Assembly (NCBI RefSeq): GCF_012027635.1
Contig: NZ_SNUS01000001.1
Span: 620,001-684,000 of the forward strand
DNA: 64,000 nucleotides
Source: Thermococcus sp. 21S9
GTDB taxonomy: Archaea > Methanobacteriota_B > Thermococci > Thermococcales > Thermococcaceae
Reading direction: 5' to 3'
A program made the position numbers and the translations under genes. Of this stretch, positions 15,171 through 23,583 are shown in pieces; positions within the stretch are counted from its first letter, which is position 1; every line of letters starts with the position of its first letter. A model generated the notes under the pieces. It had not been told where the DNA came from. It searched no databases and saw only the letters and a list, made by a program, of their open reading frames with translations.

Positions 15171-16367
15171 ATGGAGGGTCTTAAGCTTTACCAGTCATAC
15201 GAGGTTTACGGCCTCTCGGCCAACCCCTTTGAACAGCTCGCCAGCGAGGGAATAGCCGACGTCGAGAGCATTCACGTTTATCAGGAGATAGACATGCGCC
15301 TCCAGATGATTGTTTCGGAGGTAATCGGCAACAAAAGCTCGATAGCGCTCAGCATCGTTGGGCCTCTTGGAATGGGTAAAACGCAGAGGCTCAAAACGCT
15401 CGCGAAGGCCATAGAGGAGAACAAAGGCAAGGCGATATACGTCAAAGTCGATACCAACGACATCCTCAAGCTCACGCGCGACATCTTCTACGCGCTAAAG
15501 CCACCTAAGAGCAGGACTAACATATTCCTTGAGAACCTTTCGAGAAAGCTCGGCTTCATCGACAGGCTTGAGAAGATGCTCAGCGACTCTAAGGAGTACA
15601 AGAGCAGGGACATCGCCGAGCTCCTCGTCGAGCAGATGAGCAAGTATCCCTACTGCGCGCTCCTCCTGGACGAGCTGGAGAACATGCAGAGCGCGAGGGA
15701 GCACGAGAAGATTCAGTTCTTCGAGATGCTGAGGCACTTCATAAGCACGATGCCGAAGGGCTGTATCGTTGCCTTCGCCTGCGTCCCAGAGGCCTACGAG
15801 GAGTACACGAAGATATTCCCGGCCTTCTTCATGCGCCTCCACTACGAGTTCAAGCTCCGCCCGATGAGCCTCGACGAGACGTTTGAGCTCGTGAAGAAGA
15901 GGCTCAACCGCGTTCGCATAAGGGACACCGACGACCCGCTGTATCCCTTTACGGAGGAGGCGATAAGGCTAATCCACCAGCTCGGGAAGGGCAACCCGAG
16001 GCAGATTTTAAGGCTCCTCCACTACGTCCTCAGCGAGTCCGCAAAGCACAAATTCGACCCGATTGACGATTACGTGGTCACAACGATTCTTGAGGAGCCC
16101 AAGAGCCTTGAGGAGTACCTGACGAGGATTCCGAAGGAGTACAAGGACCTGGTTGAGGCGATAGTGTTTGAGTTCAACGGCGGGCCGGTGAGCTACATAC
16201 AGGTCGCCAAGGTCGTCAAAAGGCCGGGAATGCAGGTCTACGACAAGCTGAACGAGCTCATACGGCTGGGCTTCCTCGTCGGCGACCCGAAGGGCAACTA
16301 CAAGGTTCCAGACTACGTCAGAAAGTTTTTAGAGGAGGGGCAGGCGGAGAAGCTGAAGGGTGAGTGA
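15171..16367 (+). CDS. AAA+ ATPase with C-terminal winged helix (Orc1/Cdc6-like fold)
   Basis: 398 aa from ATG at 15171 (GGTGGGTGAA before it; GTG at 15162 is the longer alternative). Walker A GPLGMGKTQR near residue 65, Walker B CALLLDELEN near 165, sensor-like RLHYEFKLRPMSLDE, then GKGNPRQILRLLHYVL and a C-terminal winged-helix part (VAKVVKRPGMQVYDKLNELIRLGFLV in part). The layout recalls Orc1/Cdc6 and archaeal STAND-like ATPases. It lacks clear initiator-specific motifs, so I do not call it a replication initiator. The following membrane gene overlaps by 8 bases. Confidence 0.65.
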   Translation: MEGLKLYQSYEVYGLSANPFEQLASEGIADVESIHVYQEIDMRLQMIVSEVIGNKSSIALSIVGPLGMGKTQRLKTLAKAIEENKGKAIYVKVDTNDILKLTRDIFYALKPPKSRTNIFLENLSRKLGFIDRLEKMLSDSKEYKSRDIAELLVEQMSKYPYCALLLDELENMQSAREHEKIQFFEMLRHFISTMPKGCIVAFACVPEAYEEYTKIFPAFFMRLHYEFKLRPMSLDETFELVKKRLNRVRIRDTDDPLYPFTEEAIRLIHQLGKGNPRQILRLLHYVLSESAKHKFDPIDDYVVTTILEEPKSLEEYLTRIPKEYKDLVEAIVFEFNGGPVSYIQVAKVVKRPGMQVYDKLNELIRLGFLVGDPKGNYKVPDYVRKFLEEGQAEKLKGE

Positions 16368-16902
16368 GTTGCCGAACTACGATACCCACGTGCTCAGCGG
16401 AATAGTGACCTACCCAATAGCGGTGCTCATCGGCGAGCTCCTGAAGGTTTACGCCAAGCTACCGATTGAGTTAACCTCAACGGCGCTAATCCTTGGATAC
16501 GCGTTCTACGTCCTGGGAAGCGATTTACCCGACATGGACCACCCGGACGCGCTGATACACCGGGGGACAAAGCCCATAGTGGGGGTCGCGGTTGGTAGCG
16601 CGGTTTTCCTCTGGGCCAGGGGTTTTGTGCACATGAACCCGGCGTGGATTAATCCAGTTGTCTCATGGGTCGCGGGTGCCATAGGGGGGCTCGTCGCGTG
16701 GTACGCCTTCACGTGGCTCATGCCCAAGCACAGGGGAATCGTCCACTCGCTACTCTTCGCGGGAATCTACGGACTTCTCGCGTTCCTTTTGGTCGATTAC
16801 GGCCTGAACATGTCAACCGGCGAGGGAATCTTCGTCGGTTTAAGTGCTTTCCTCGGCTACACGCTCCACCTGCTCCTTGACCGCTCGGTCAAGCTGGTTT
16901 AA
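16360..16902 (+). CDS. Membrane-bound metal-dependent hydrolase, YdjM/DUF457 family
   Basis: 180 aa, four to five membrane segments. Metal-binding pattern of the YdjM/YbcI family: NYDTHVLSG at the start, GSDLPDMDHPDALIHRGTKP around residue 50, and KHRGIVHSLLF near 125. The His and Asp residues line a site in the membrane interface; the substrate of this family is not known. Starts inside the end of the AAA ATPase gene, so probably co-transcribed. Confidence 0.7.
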   Translation: MSELPNYDTHVLSGIVTYPIAVLIGELLKVYAKLPIELTSTALILGYAFYVLGSDLPDMDHPDALIHRGTKPIVGVAVGSAVFLWARGFVHMNPAWINPVVSWVAGAIGGLVAWYAFTWLMPKHRGIVHSLLFAGIYGLLAFLLVDYGLNMSTGEGIFVGLSAFLGYTLHLLLDRSVKLV

Positions 16903-16927
16903 TTTTACCCATTTTTGGGCAACAATC

Positions 16928-16937
16928 CTTTTAAATA
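16928..16937 (+). promoter_or_regulatory. TATA box of the thioredoxin reductase gene
   Basis: CTTTTAAATA at 16928-16937, about 33 bases before the ATG at 16970, with GCGGAGGTGA as ribosome binding site in between. Confidence 0.5.
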
Positions 16938-16969
16938 ACCCACGTTAGGAAAGCGCGGAGGTGAGAGAG

Positions 16970-17962
16970 ATGTTCAGCCTTGGGGGATTCTCACGCGGTA
17001 GTGATTATGAGAAGAAGCTCTGGGACGTCCTCATCATCGGAGCGGGGCCAGCGGGCTTTACGGCGGCGATATACGCCAAGCGCTTCGGCCTCGACACGCT
17101 GATTATCAGCAAGGACCTGGGCGGAAACATGGCGTTGACCGACCTCATCGAGAACTACCCGGGCTTCCCTGAGGGAATCAGCGGTTCGGAGCTGACCAAC
17201 AGAATGCACGAGCACGTCAAGAGGCTCGGCGTCGATATAGTCTTCGATGAGGTCGAGAGGATTGACCCCGCTGAATGCGCCTACTACGAGGGCCCGTGCA
17301 AGTTCACCGTGAAGACCAAGAACGGCAAGGAGTACCGCGGGAAGACGATAATCATAGCGGTCGGAGCCTCGCCAAGGAAGCTCAAGGTTCCGGGCGAGGA
17401 GGAACTAACCGGAAGGGGAGTTTCCTACTGTGCCACCTGCGACGGCCCGCTCTTCAAGGGCAAGAAGGTCATCGTCGTCGGCGGTGGAAACACGGCCCTT
17501 CAGGAGGCCCTCTACCTCAAGAGCATCGGCGTTGACGTAACGCTCGTCCACAGGCGCGACAAGTTCAGGGCCGACAAGATACTGCAGGACCGCTTCAAGG
17601 AGAGTGGGATTCCGGCGATACTCGACACCGTCGTCACCGAGATAATCGGAAAGGACAAGGTCGAGGCCGTGAAACTCAAAAACGTCAAGACCGGCGAGGA
17701 GAAGGAGATGAAGGTCGATGGAGTCTTCATCTTCATCGGCTACGAGCCTAAAACGGATTTCGTCAAGCACCTTGGCATAACCGACGACTACGGCTACATT
17801 CCGGTTGACATGCACATGCGCACCAAGGTTCCCGGCATCTTCGCGGCCGGCGACATAACCAACGTCTTCAAGCAGATAGCGGTCGCGGTCGGCCAAGGAG
17901 CCATTGCGGCGAACTCCGCCAAGGAGTTCCTCGAGAAGTGGGGGGAGAAGAACGGGGAGTGA
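16970..17962 (+). CDS. trxB: Thioredoxin reductase (FAD, NAD(P)H-dependent)
   Basis: 330 aa from ATG at 16970. FAD-binding GAGPAGFTAAIYAKR near residue 25, redox-active YCATCDGPLF (CATC, near residue 150), NAD(P)-binding VVGGGNTALQEALYL and the C-terminal FAD loop FAAGDITNVFKQIAVAVGQG. Transfers electrons to thioredoxin or protein disulfide oxidoreductase; in Thermococcales this system also serves sulfur metabolism. The stop codon abuts the stop of the convergent small gene with no bases between. Confidence 0.93.
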   Translation: MFSLGGFSRGSDYEKKLWDVLIIGAGPAGFTAAIYAKRFGLDTLIISKDLGGNMALTDLIENYPGFPEGISGSELTNRMHEHVKRLGVDIVFDEVERIDPAECAYYEGPCKFTVKTKNGKEYRGKTIIIAVGASPRKLKVPGEEELTGRGVSYCATCDGPLFKGKKVIVVGGGNTALQEALYLKSIGVDVTLVHRRDKFRADKILQDRFKESGIPAILDTVVTEIIGKDKVEAVKLKNVKTGEEKEMKVDGVFIFIGYEPKTDFVKHLGITDDYGYIPVDMHMRTKVPGIFAAGDITNVFKQIAVAVGQGAIAANSAKEFLEKWGEKNGE

Positions 17963-18181
17963 TTAGCTCTCCAGTTTCTTCTTTAGCTCTTCCTTCGTCA
18001 GGTAAACGATTTCGTTGGAATCGCCGATGATGTAGGGCTCGCGAACCTTGTTTTGAACCGAATCGCTCACTCCACATGCGTACCCCAGAAAAGCCAGCAG
18101 GATTAAATCCAGGATAGAGACGTCCCCAACCATGATTGTGATTGCCAGAACCAGAATTAAAAGGAGAAGGCACTTCCTCAT
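17963..18181 (-). CDS. Small membrane protein with C-terminal EPYIIG motif (family member 1)
   Basis: 72 aa from ATG at 18181, after GGAGGTGTGGGA. Two hydrophobic segments, then a soluble tail that begins REPYIIGDSNEIVYL and ends in Leu/Lys/Glu-rich helix. Almost the same tail occurs in three other small membrane proteins in this window (31449, 32398 and 41487), all inside the cassette array far to the right. This copy overlaps the upstream gene by 4 bases and they form a two-gene operon. Function not known; the shared tail suggests a protein-protein contact. No similar protein family is known to me. Confidence 0.6.
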   Translation of the reverse strand: MRKCLLLLILVLAITIMVGDVSILDLILLAFLGYACGVSDSVQNKVREPYIIGDSNEIVYLTKEELKKKLES

Positions 18182-18435
18182 TCCCACACCTCCATTTCAG
18201 AGTTTTCCGCATCGTCCTCGAAGAGGAGGCTCTTATCCAGTGTCAGGGCAACGAGGAAGACCATCAAAATTCCCCAGGGTAGAACCTTCAAAAACAGCCA
18301 GAGACCCTCAACCAGACCCTCTCCCTTAAGGAGGGACTCAACGACGGTGAACATGAAAAGGTTCACGAACAGTAGGACCAGAAACATCCTGCCAAACTCC
18401 CTGCCATCGAAGCGTTTCTGCCCTTCCAAACTCAC
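18178..18435 (-). CDS. Hypothetical membrane protein upstream of the EPYIIG protein
   Basis: 85 aa from GTG at 18435, preceded by GGTGACTGC; the longer frame from 18495 would start inside a TATA-like CTTAATAAA, so I prefer the short form. Two membrane segments (LVLLFVNLFMFTVV and VLPWGILMVFLVALTL) and an acidic C-terminus. Overlaps the next gene by 4 bases. Not recognised. As a pair with an EPYIIG protein it resembles the 31449-32110 pair in the cassette array. Confidence 0.5.
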   Translation of the reverse strand: MSLEGQKRFDGREFGRMFLVLLFVNLFMFTVVESLLKGEGLVEGLWLFLKVLPWGILMVFLVALTLDKSLLFEDDAENSEMEVWE

Positions 18436-18573
18436 TACGCAGTCACCGAAATGACACACTTCTCCGAGTTTATTAAGTTTGCCGTTTTCTGCCATCCAGG
18501 ACTTCCGGAGTTCAGCCTTCCCATGAAGTTCCCGAAAAACTTTCGGTCAAAGATGTTCATCATTGAGCATAGA

Positions 18574-18582
18574 GTTATATAG
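18574..18582 (+). promoter_or_regulatory. TATA box of the class III aminotransferase gene
   Basis: GTTATATAG at 18574-18582, about 31-39 bases before the ATG at 18613, with GGTGAT as the ribosome binding site. Confidence 0.5.
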
Positions 18583-18612
18583 CCGAACGTTGAGCTTCGG
18601 CCGGTGATTAAC

Positions 18613-19950
18613 ATGGTGGTTAGACCGAACGTTAAGGAACTCCCCGGGCCGAAGGCCAAGGAGATAATCGAGAGGAACTTCAAGTACCTCGCCACTACAA
18701 CCCAGGACCCCGAAAACCTTCCGATAGTCATCGAGCGCGGTGAGGGCATAAGGGTTTACGACGTTGACGGAAACGTCTTCTACGACTTCGCGAGCGGTGT
18801 TGGAGTCATAAACGTCGGCCACGCCCACCCGCGCGTCGTCGAGGCGATAAAGAAGCAGGCCGAGAAGTTCACCCACTACTCGCTCACCGACTTCTTCTAC
18901 GAAAACGCCGTTGTTTTGGCCGAGAAGCTCACGAGCCTCGCCCCGGGCGACTTTGAGAAGAAAGTTGTCTACAGCAACAGCGGTGCCGAGGCCAACGAGG
19001 CCGCTATGAAGCTCGTCAAGTACGGAACCGGAAGGAAGCAGTTCCTGGCGTTTTACCACGCCTTCCACGGGAGGACCCAGGCCGTTCTGAGCCTTACCGC
19101 CAGCAAGTGGGTCCAGCAGGACGGCTTCTTCCCGACCATGCCGGGCGTTACCCACATACCCTACCCGAACCCCTACAGGAACACCTGGGGAATCGACGGT
19201 TACGACGAGCCTGACGAGCTCATAAACCGCGTTCTCGACTTCATCGAGGAGTACGTCTTCAGGCACGTCCCGCCCCACGAGGTTGGCGCGATATTCTTCG
19301 AGCCGATACAGGGTGAAGGTGGCTACGTCGTCCCGCCGAAGAACTTCTTCAAGGAGCTCAAGAAGTTCGCCGACGAGTACGGAATCCTCCTCGCCGACGA
19401 CGAGGTTCAGATGGGCATAGGCAGGACCGGAAAGTTCTGGGCCATCGAGCACTTCGGAGTCGAGCCCGACCTCATTCAGTTCGGTAAGGCCATCGGCGGT
19501 GGACTTCCGCTCGCCGGTGTCGTCCACAGGAAGGATATAAGCTTTGACAAGCCCGGAAGGCACGCAACTACCTTCGGTGGCAACCCCGTTGCCATTGCCG
19601 CCGGAATAGAGGTCGTCGAGATTGTCAAGGAGCTCCTACCGCACGTCCAGGAGGTCGGCGACTACCTCCACAAGATACTCGAGGAGCTCAAGGAGAACTA
19701 CGAGGTCATCGGAGACGCTCGCGGTCTCGGTCTGGCCCAGGCCGTTGAGATTGTCAAGAGCAAGGACACCAAGGAGAAGTACCCCGAGCTCAGGGACAGA
19801 ATCGTCGGAGAAGCCGCGAAGCGCGGTCTCGTTCTCCTCGGCTGTGGCGACAACAGCATCCGCTTCATCCCGCCACTCATCGTCACCAAGGAGGAAATCG
19901 ACGTCGCGATGGAGATATTCGAGGACGCCCTCAAGGCCGCCCTCAAGTGA
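18613..19950 (+). CDS. Class III PLP aminotransferase, ornithine omega-aminotransferase or amino-acid racemase type
   Basis: 445 aa from ATG at 18613. Fold type I, class [59 protein letters not shown] and the PLP lysine segment [20 protein letters not shown]. Then [15 protein letters not shown]. Thermococcales have several members of this group, acting as ornithine omega-aminotransferase, alanine/serine racemase or broad racemases; motifs alone do not decide which. The ADDEVQMG active-site segment is shared by that whole group. The next gene, an ECF S component, follows 41 bases later. Confidence 0.85.
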   Translation: MVVRPNVKELPGPKAKEIIERNFKYLATTTQDPENLPIVIERGEGIRVYDVDGNVFYDFASGVGVINVGHAHPRVVEAIKKQAEKFTHYSLTDFFYENAVVLAEKLTSLAPGDFEKKVVYSNSGAEANEAAMKLVKYGTGRKQFLAFYHAFHGRTQAVLSLTASKWVQQDGFFPTMPGVTHIPYPNPYRNTWGIDGYDEPDELINRVLDFIEEYVFRHVPPHEVGAIFFEPIQGEGGYVVPPKNFFKELKKFADEYGILLADDEVQMGIGRTGKFWAIEHFGVEPDLIQFGKAIGGGLPLAGVVHRKDISFDKPGRHATTFGGNPVAIAAGIEVVEIVKELLPHVQEVGDYLHKILEELKENYEVIGDARGLGLAQAVEIVKSKDTKEKYPELRDRIVGEAAKRGLVLLGCGDNSIRFIPPLIVTKEEIDVAMEIFEDALKAALK

Positions 19951-19990
19951 AGTTTTTAACCCCTTTCCCCTTTTCTATTCCGGTGGTTGA

Positions 19991-20590
19991 ATGGACGAGG
20001 CACTCGTTGAACTCTCAAGGTACGCGCCCTACGCCTTCGCGGTGGCGATAGCCCTGTTTGGACTGTACATCTGGCTCAATCGTGAGAAGTTCAGGAGCGT
20101 CAACGTCGTTGCCGTTGCGGGGATTTCAACGGCCCTTGTCGCCGTCGCCACGAAGGTGGTAAACATACCCGTGCCGGCAACTAACGGCTACATAAACTTT
20201 GGCGATACTATGGTCATGTTCGTGGCAATGCTCTTCGGGCCAGTTATAGGGGCATTTGCCGGAGGCGTCGGCTCGGCGCTTGGGGACGTCATATCCGGCT
20301 ACCCCGGATGGGCACCGATAACACTGATTATCAAGGGCATTGAGGGTCTTGCAGTCGGCTACATCGCCCAGAAGCTTGAAGGAACGGCCGGTCTCGTCGT
20401 TGCAGGAACGATAGGCGGAATCCTTATGGTCTCGGGATACTTCCTGTTCGAGTACTACGCCTTCGGTTTCACAGCGGCGTATTCGGAGCTCCCGGGCAAC
20501 CTGGTACAGGCGGTTACGGGAATAATCGTCGGCACGGGGTTGGCCAACGCAATAAAGAAAAGGTATCCAGAGGTCATGGACCTGCTCTAA
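19991..20590 (+). CDS. ECF transporter S component (substrate-binding membrane subunit)
   Basis: 199 aa, six membrane segments. The middle has the S-component pattern NFGDTMVMFVAMLFGPVIGAFAGG (in part), followed by GSALGDVISGYPGWAPITLIIKGIEGLAVGY. S components bind a vitamin or metal and work with a shared EcfAA'T module, which is not in this window. The substrate cannot be told from sequence; the upstream PLP enzyme is only a weak hint. Converges with the next gene (stops overlap by 4 bases). Confidence 0.78.
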   Translation: MDEALVELSRYAPYAFAVAIALFGLYIWLNREKFRSVNVVAVAGISTALVAVATKVVNIPVPATNGYINFGDTMVMFVAMLFGPVIGAFAGGVGSALGDVISGYPGWAPITLIIKGIEGLAVGYIAQKLEGTAGLVVAGTIGGILMVSGYFLFEYYAFGFTAAYSELPGNLVQAVTGIIVGTGLANAIKKRYPEVMDLL

Positions 20591-20880
20591 ACGTCGAGCT
20601 TCTCTATTTCTTCCCAAACCCTCGTCTCCTCAAGGAACGGCTCAACAGAAATCCTGCGGGAGGCCTTCTTTATCTGGCCGAGATAGGCCGAGTCGGCTAT
20701 GACCGCATCGTAGCCAAGCTCTTCTATGCGGTAAATCTTGAGCCCGAGGCCGGTGAGAAAATCCCGGGAATGCTCTATGAACCCGGGACCCGCGAGCATC
20801 AGGTCGGGGTTCATTCCCTCGTTTTTGAGCTCTTCAATCGCCCTTAAAACGACTTCCCGAACCTCTTCAGCCCGCCTCAT
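20587..20880 (-). CDS. DUF1884-type small archaeal protein
   Basis: 97 aa alpha/beta protein of unknown function: [37 protein letters not shown] and a basic-acidic C-terminus. I recognise it as the Thermococcales family DUF1884. Starts in the end of deoC (ATGA overlap), so it is co-transcribed with the aldolase. Confidence 0.55.
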   Translation of the reverse strand: MRRAEEVREVVLRAIEELKNEGMNPDLMLAGPGFIEHSRDFLTGLGLKIYRIEELGYDAVIADSAYLGQIKKASRRISVEPFLEETRVWEEIEKLDV

Positions 20881-21548
20881 TTCGGGGCACCCTCGACGAT
20901 TTTTACACCGCTCGACGTGCCAATCCTGTTGGCCCCAGCCTCAATCATCTCAACGGCCTTCTCGTAGGTCCTGATTCCGCCGGCCGCTTTAACGCCCATG
21001 TCTGGGCCGACGACCTTCCTCATCAGCCTGACGTCCTCAACCGTCGCTCCCCCGGTTCCGAAGCCCGTGGAAGTTTTCACGAAGTCGGCCCCGGCCTCCT
21101 TGGCCAGCTCGCAGGCCTTCACCTTCTCCTCCTCGGTGAGGTAGCAGGTCTCGATTATGACCTTGACTTTGGCACCTTTCTCGTGGGCGACCTTGACGAC
21201 CTCCTCTATGTCCCGCTTCACGTAGTCGTAGTCCCCATCCTTGAGCGCGCCTATGTTGATGACCATGTCCAGCTCATCGGCACCGTCCTCAAGGGCTCTC
21301 TTAGCTTCAAAGACCTTAACCTCGGTCGGCGTCGCGCCGAGGGGGAAGCCTATGACGCTCGCGACCTTGACGTCTGCCTGCTTCTCGCGCAGGTAGTCCT
21401 TGGCGAGCTTGACGCGGTAAGGGTTCACACAGACGGCGTAGAAGCCGTACTGAATCGCCTCATCGCAGAGCTTGATGATGTCCTCCCTTGTCGCGTAGGG
21501 CTTGAGGTTGGTGTGGTCTATGTAGCGTGCAATCTCACGTGCGTTCAT
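20877..21548 (-). CDS. deoC: Deoxyribose-phosphate aldolase
   Basis: 223 aa from ATG at 21548, after AGGTGGTTGTT. Class I aldolase that cleaves 2-deoxyribose 5-phosphate to glyceraldehyde 3-phosphate and acetaldehyde. Motifs: [16 protein letters not shown] at the N-terminus, [34 protein letters not shown] and the Schiff-base segment [15 protein letters not shown], then [22 protein letters not shown] (in part). Works in nucleoside and pentose breakdown. Confidence 0.93.
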   Translation of the reverse strand: MNAREIARYIDHTNLKPYATREDIIKLCDEAIQYGFYAVCVNPYRVKLAKDYLREKQADVKVASVIGFPLGATPTEVKVFEAKRALEDGADELDMVINIGALKDGDYDYVKRDIEEVVKVAHEKGAKVKVIIETCYLTEEEKVKACELAKEAGADFVKTSTGFGTGGATVEDVRLMRKVVGPDMGVKAAGGIRTYEKAVEMIEAGANRIGTSSGVKIVEGAPK

Positions 21549-21631
21549 AACAACCACCTAAAGCGGGTAGATTTAAAGGACTATTTAGCGTTTTCTCTTG
21601 TCCCAAAAGAAAACCCGGAGGAAAACTCCCA

Positions 21632-21940
21632 TTAACGGCTTTCCAGGGCTTTTAAAAGCCGAACGAGAAGTTCTTCAACTGCGGGCTCCCCAAGGTCAGG
21701 TTTGAGCTCTCCCTTGGCAATGGCATCAAGAACCTTAACCGCGTTATCCCAGCCCTCCTCCAGCGTTCTACCCTTAGGGATGGGGTTCCTGAGGACGTGC
21801 CAGCGCCCGGTTTTCTCGGAGTAGACGAGAACCCTTGGAATGTAGTCAATGTCCATGAAGGTGTTGTCGAGGCTCAGCTCGATTCTGAGGCCGTCAAACT
21901 CGATGTAACCATCCTCTCGGAGCTTCCTCTTCCAGTCCAT
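21632..21940 (-). CDS. Conserved hypothetical protein
   Basis: 102 aa, acidic, no membrane segments. Begins [23 protein letters not shown] and has a Trp/Tyr-containing beta region ([20 protein letters not shown]) and a helical C-terminus ending in [12 protein letters not shown]. No family recognised. Divergent from enolase, sharing its promoter region. Confidence 0.5.
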   Translation of the reverse strand: MDWKRKLREDGYIEFDGLRIELSLDNTFMDIDYIPRVLVYSEKTGRWHVLRNPIPKGRTLEEGWDNAVKVLDAIAKGELKPDLGEPAVEELLVRLLKALESR

Positions 21941-21980
21941 GCCCCCGTCTCGGCTGGACAGTTTAAAAGCCCATCGCCAA

Positions 21981-22019
21981 CTTTATATTTGGGAAGGAAA
22001 AATATCACCCGAGGTGATT
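21981..22019 (+). promoter_or_regulatory. Enolase promoter: TATA box and Tgr-type operator
   Basis: TATA box TTTATATTT at 21982-21990. At 22003-22019 is TATCAC-n5-GTGATT, which matches the Thermococcales glycolytic motif TATCACn5GTGATA in 11 of 12 fixed positions. It lies downstream of the TATA box and its right half overlaps the GAGGTGAT ribosome binding site. For Tgr, this downstream position goes with repression of glycolytic genes when sugar is absent; the assignment here is by motif only. Confidence 0.65.
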
Positions 22020-22022
22020 AGC

Positions 22023-23315
22023 ATGGAGAACCCGTTCGAGATTACGGCGGTTATAGCGAGGGAAATCCTCGACAGCAGGGGAAACCCGACGGTTGAGGTC
22101 GAGGTCTACACCCCGGTGAGCGTTGGGCGTGCCGCGGTGCCCAGCGGTGCCTCAACCGGAACCCACGAGGCGGTCGAGCTCCGCGACGGTGGAAAGCGCT
22201 TCCATGGAAAGGGCGTCAGGAGGGCTGTTGAGAACGTCAACAAGATAATTGCTCCCGAAATCATCGGAATGGACGTCACCTGGCAGAGGGACATCGACAT
22301 GCTTATGATTGAGCTCGACGGTACCGAGAACAAGAGCAACCTCGGCGCCAACGCCATTTTGGGCGTTTCTCTGGCCGTTGCCAAGGCCGCCGCCAACGCG
22401 CTCGGCCTTCCGCTCTACCAGTACATCGGCGGAACCAACGCCTACGTCATGCCGGTTCCGATGAGCAACGTCATCAACGGAGGTGTACATGCCGGCAACG
22501 AGCTGGACTTTCAGGAGTTCATGATAATGCCCGTTGGGGCCGACTCCTTCAGGGAAGGCATAAGGTGGGTTTCCGAGACCTACCACACCCTCAAGAAGGT
22601 CATAGCCGAGAAGTACGGCAAGAACGCTGTCAACGTCGGCGACGAGGGTGGATTCGCCCCGCCCCTCAAGGAGCCAAGCGAAGCCCTCGACCTCCTCACC
22701 GAGGCCATCGAGGAGACCGGCTACAAGGTCGGCGACGAGATAGCCTTCGCCCTTGACCCCGCATCGAGCGAGTTCTACGACGAGAAGCTCGGCAAGTACG
22801 TCGTTGGTGGAAAGGAGTACGACCGCGGAGAGCTCCTTGAGCTCTACAAGGAACTCGTGAGCAAGTACCCGATAGTCTCAATAGAGGACCCGTTCCACGA
22901 GGAGGACTGGGAGGGCTTCGTCGAGATAACGAAGGAGCTCGGAAGAAAGATACAGATAGTCGGCGACGACATCTTCGTCACCAATCCCAAGAGAATTAGG
23001 AAGGCCATCGAGCTTGGCGCGGCAAACGCGCTCCTCCTCAAGGTCAACCAGATTGGAACGCTCAGCGAAGCTATCGACGCCGCCTACACCGCCTACCGCG
23101 CCGGCTACGGCGTTGTGGTGTCACACCGCTCCGGAGAAACGGAGGACTCAACGATAGCGGACATAGCCGTTGCCATCAACGCCGGCCAGATAAAGACCGG
23201 CGCCCCGGCGAGGAGCGATAGAAACGCCAAGTACAACCAGCTCATCCGCATAGAGGAGGAGCTCGAGGGAATCGCCTACTACCCGGGCAAGAAGTTCCAC
23301 AACCCGTTCCTCTGA
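22023..23315 (+). CDS. eno: Enolase
   Basis: 430 aa from ATG at 22023 (the frame is open further upstream, but this ATG follows GAGGTGATTAGC and gives the family's normal N-terminus). Interconverts 2-phosphoglycerate and phosphoenolpyruvate. Motifs: [17 protein letters not shown], the substrate loop [61 protein letters not shown] with Mg2+ ligands, [15 protein letters not shown] and [15 protein letters not shown]. Complete, with normal length. Confidence 0.97.
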   Translation: MENPFEITAVIAREILDSRGNPTVEVEVYTPVSVGRAAVPSGASTGTHEAVELRDGGKRFHGKGVRRAVENVNKIIAPEIIGMDVTWQRDIDMLMIELDGTENKSNLGANAILGVSLAVAKAAANALGLPLYQYIGGTNAYVMPVPMSNVINGGVHAGNELDFQEFMIMPVGADSFREGIRWVSETYHTLKKVIAEKYGKNAVNVGDEGGFAPPLKEPSEALDLLTEAIEETGYKVGDEIAFALDPASSEFYDEKLGKYVVGGKEYDRGELLELYKELVSKYPIVSIEDPFHEEDWEGFVEITKELGRKIQIVGDDIFVTNPKRIRKAIELGAANALLLKVNQIGTLSEAIDAAYTAYRAGYGVVVSHRSGETEDSTIADIAVAINAGQIKTGAPARSDRNAKYNQLIRIEEELEGIAYYPGKKFHNPFL

Positions 23316-23368
23316 AGTGCCCAGTTAGAGTTTTAACCCTTCTCTTCTCATTTCGTTTGGGTGCTTTG

Positions 23369-23583
23369 ATGAAGAGAGAAAGGAAGCTCAAAATCTACAT
23401 CCCGGGCATCAAATTCCCCTCGCAGGACCGGGAGGTTTCACCCCCCACGTCCTTGCTAACCCCCTCCCCCCGAAGGTGGGGCTTCGCCCCACATAAATCG
23501 GGAAACTACGTTTCCCAAACCCTTCCTTCTATCTTAAACACCGGAGGGGGCTCCGCCCCCTACAACCCCCAGGGGTGGGTTAA
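23369..23583 (+). pseudogene. Truncated 5' end of a radical SAM paralogue, then three hairpins
   Basis: From ATG at 23369 the first codons read MKRERKLKIYIPGIKFPS, repeating the N-terminus of the next gene (KLKIYIPGIKFPS). Over the 13 shared codons the two DNA copies differ only at third positions, all silent, so this looks like the stub of an older paralogue rather than a recent copy. After the stub the frame runs into GC-rich sequence with three perfect hairpins, each 7 base pairs with a 3-base loop: 23476-23492, 23500-23516 and 23545-23561. A promoter-like AGTTTTAACC lies ahead of the stub at about 23329. No transposase is present. Confidence 0.6.
23476..23561. repeat. Three perfect 17-base hairpins in a row
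   Basis: GTGGGGC-TTC-GCCCCAC at 23476-23492, GGGAAAC-TAC-GTTTCCC at 23500-23516, and AGGGGGC-TCC-GCCCCCT at 23545-23561. All three have a 7-bp stem and a 3-base T-N-C loop, though the stem sequences differ. They could be remnants of a small mobile element or transcription pause/termination signals ahead of the radical SAM gene. Overlap with the truncated paralogue. Confidence 0.75.

Noticed and set aside
15171-16367. Replication initiator Orc1/Cdc6 with an adjacent origin
   Set aside because: The fold is similar, but initiator-specific motifs and origin-type repeats (ORB/mini-ORB) were not seen nearby.
18547-19563. 338-residue open frame on the minus strand
   Set aside because: Antisense to the class III aminotransferase, with a low-complexity Leu/Val/Glu make-up and no motif.
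21939-22022. N-terminal extension of enolase
   Set aside because: The extension covers the TATA box and operator, and ATG at 22023 has a good binding site and gives the normal enolase N-terminus.
23476-23561. CRISPR repeats
   Set aside because: The three hairpins differ in sequence and spacing and there are no cas genes; they share only stem and loop size. No CRISPR array was seen anywhere in the window.
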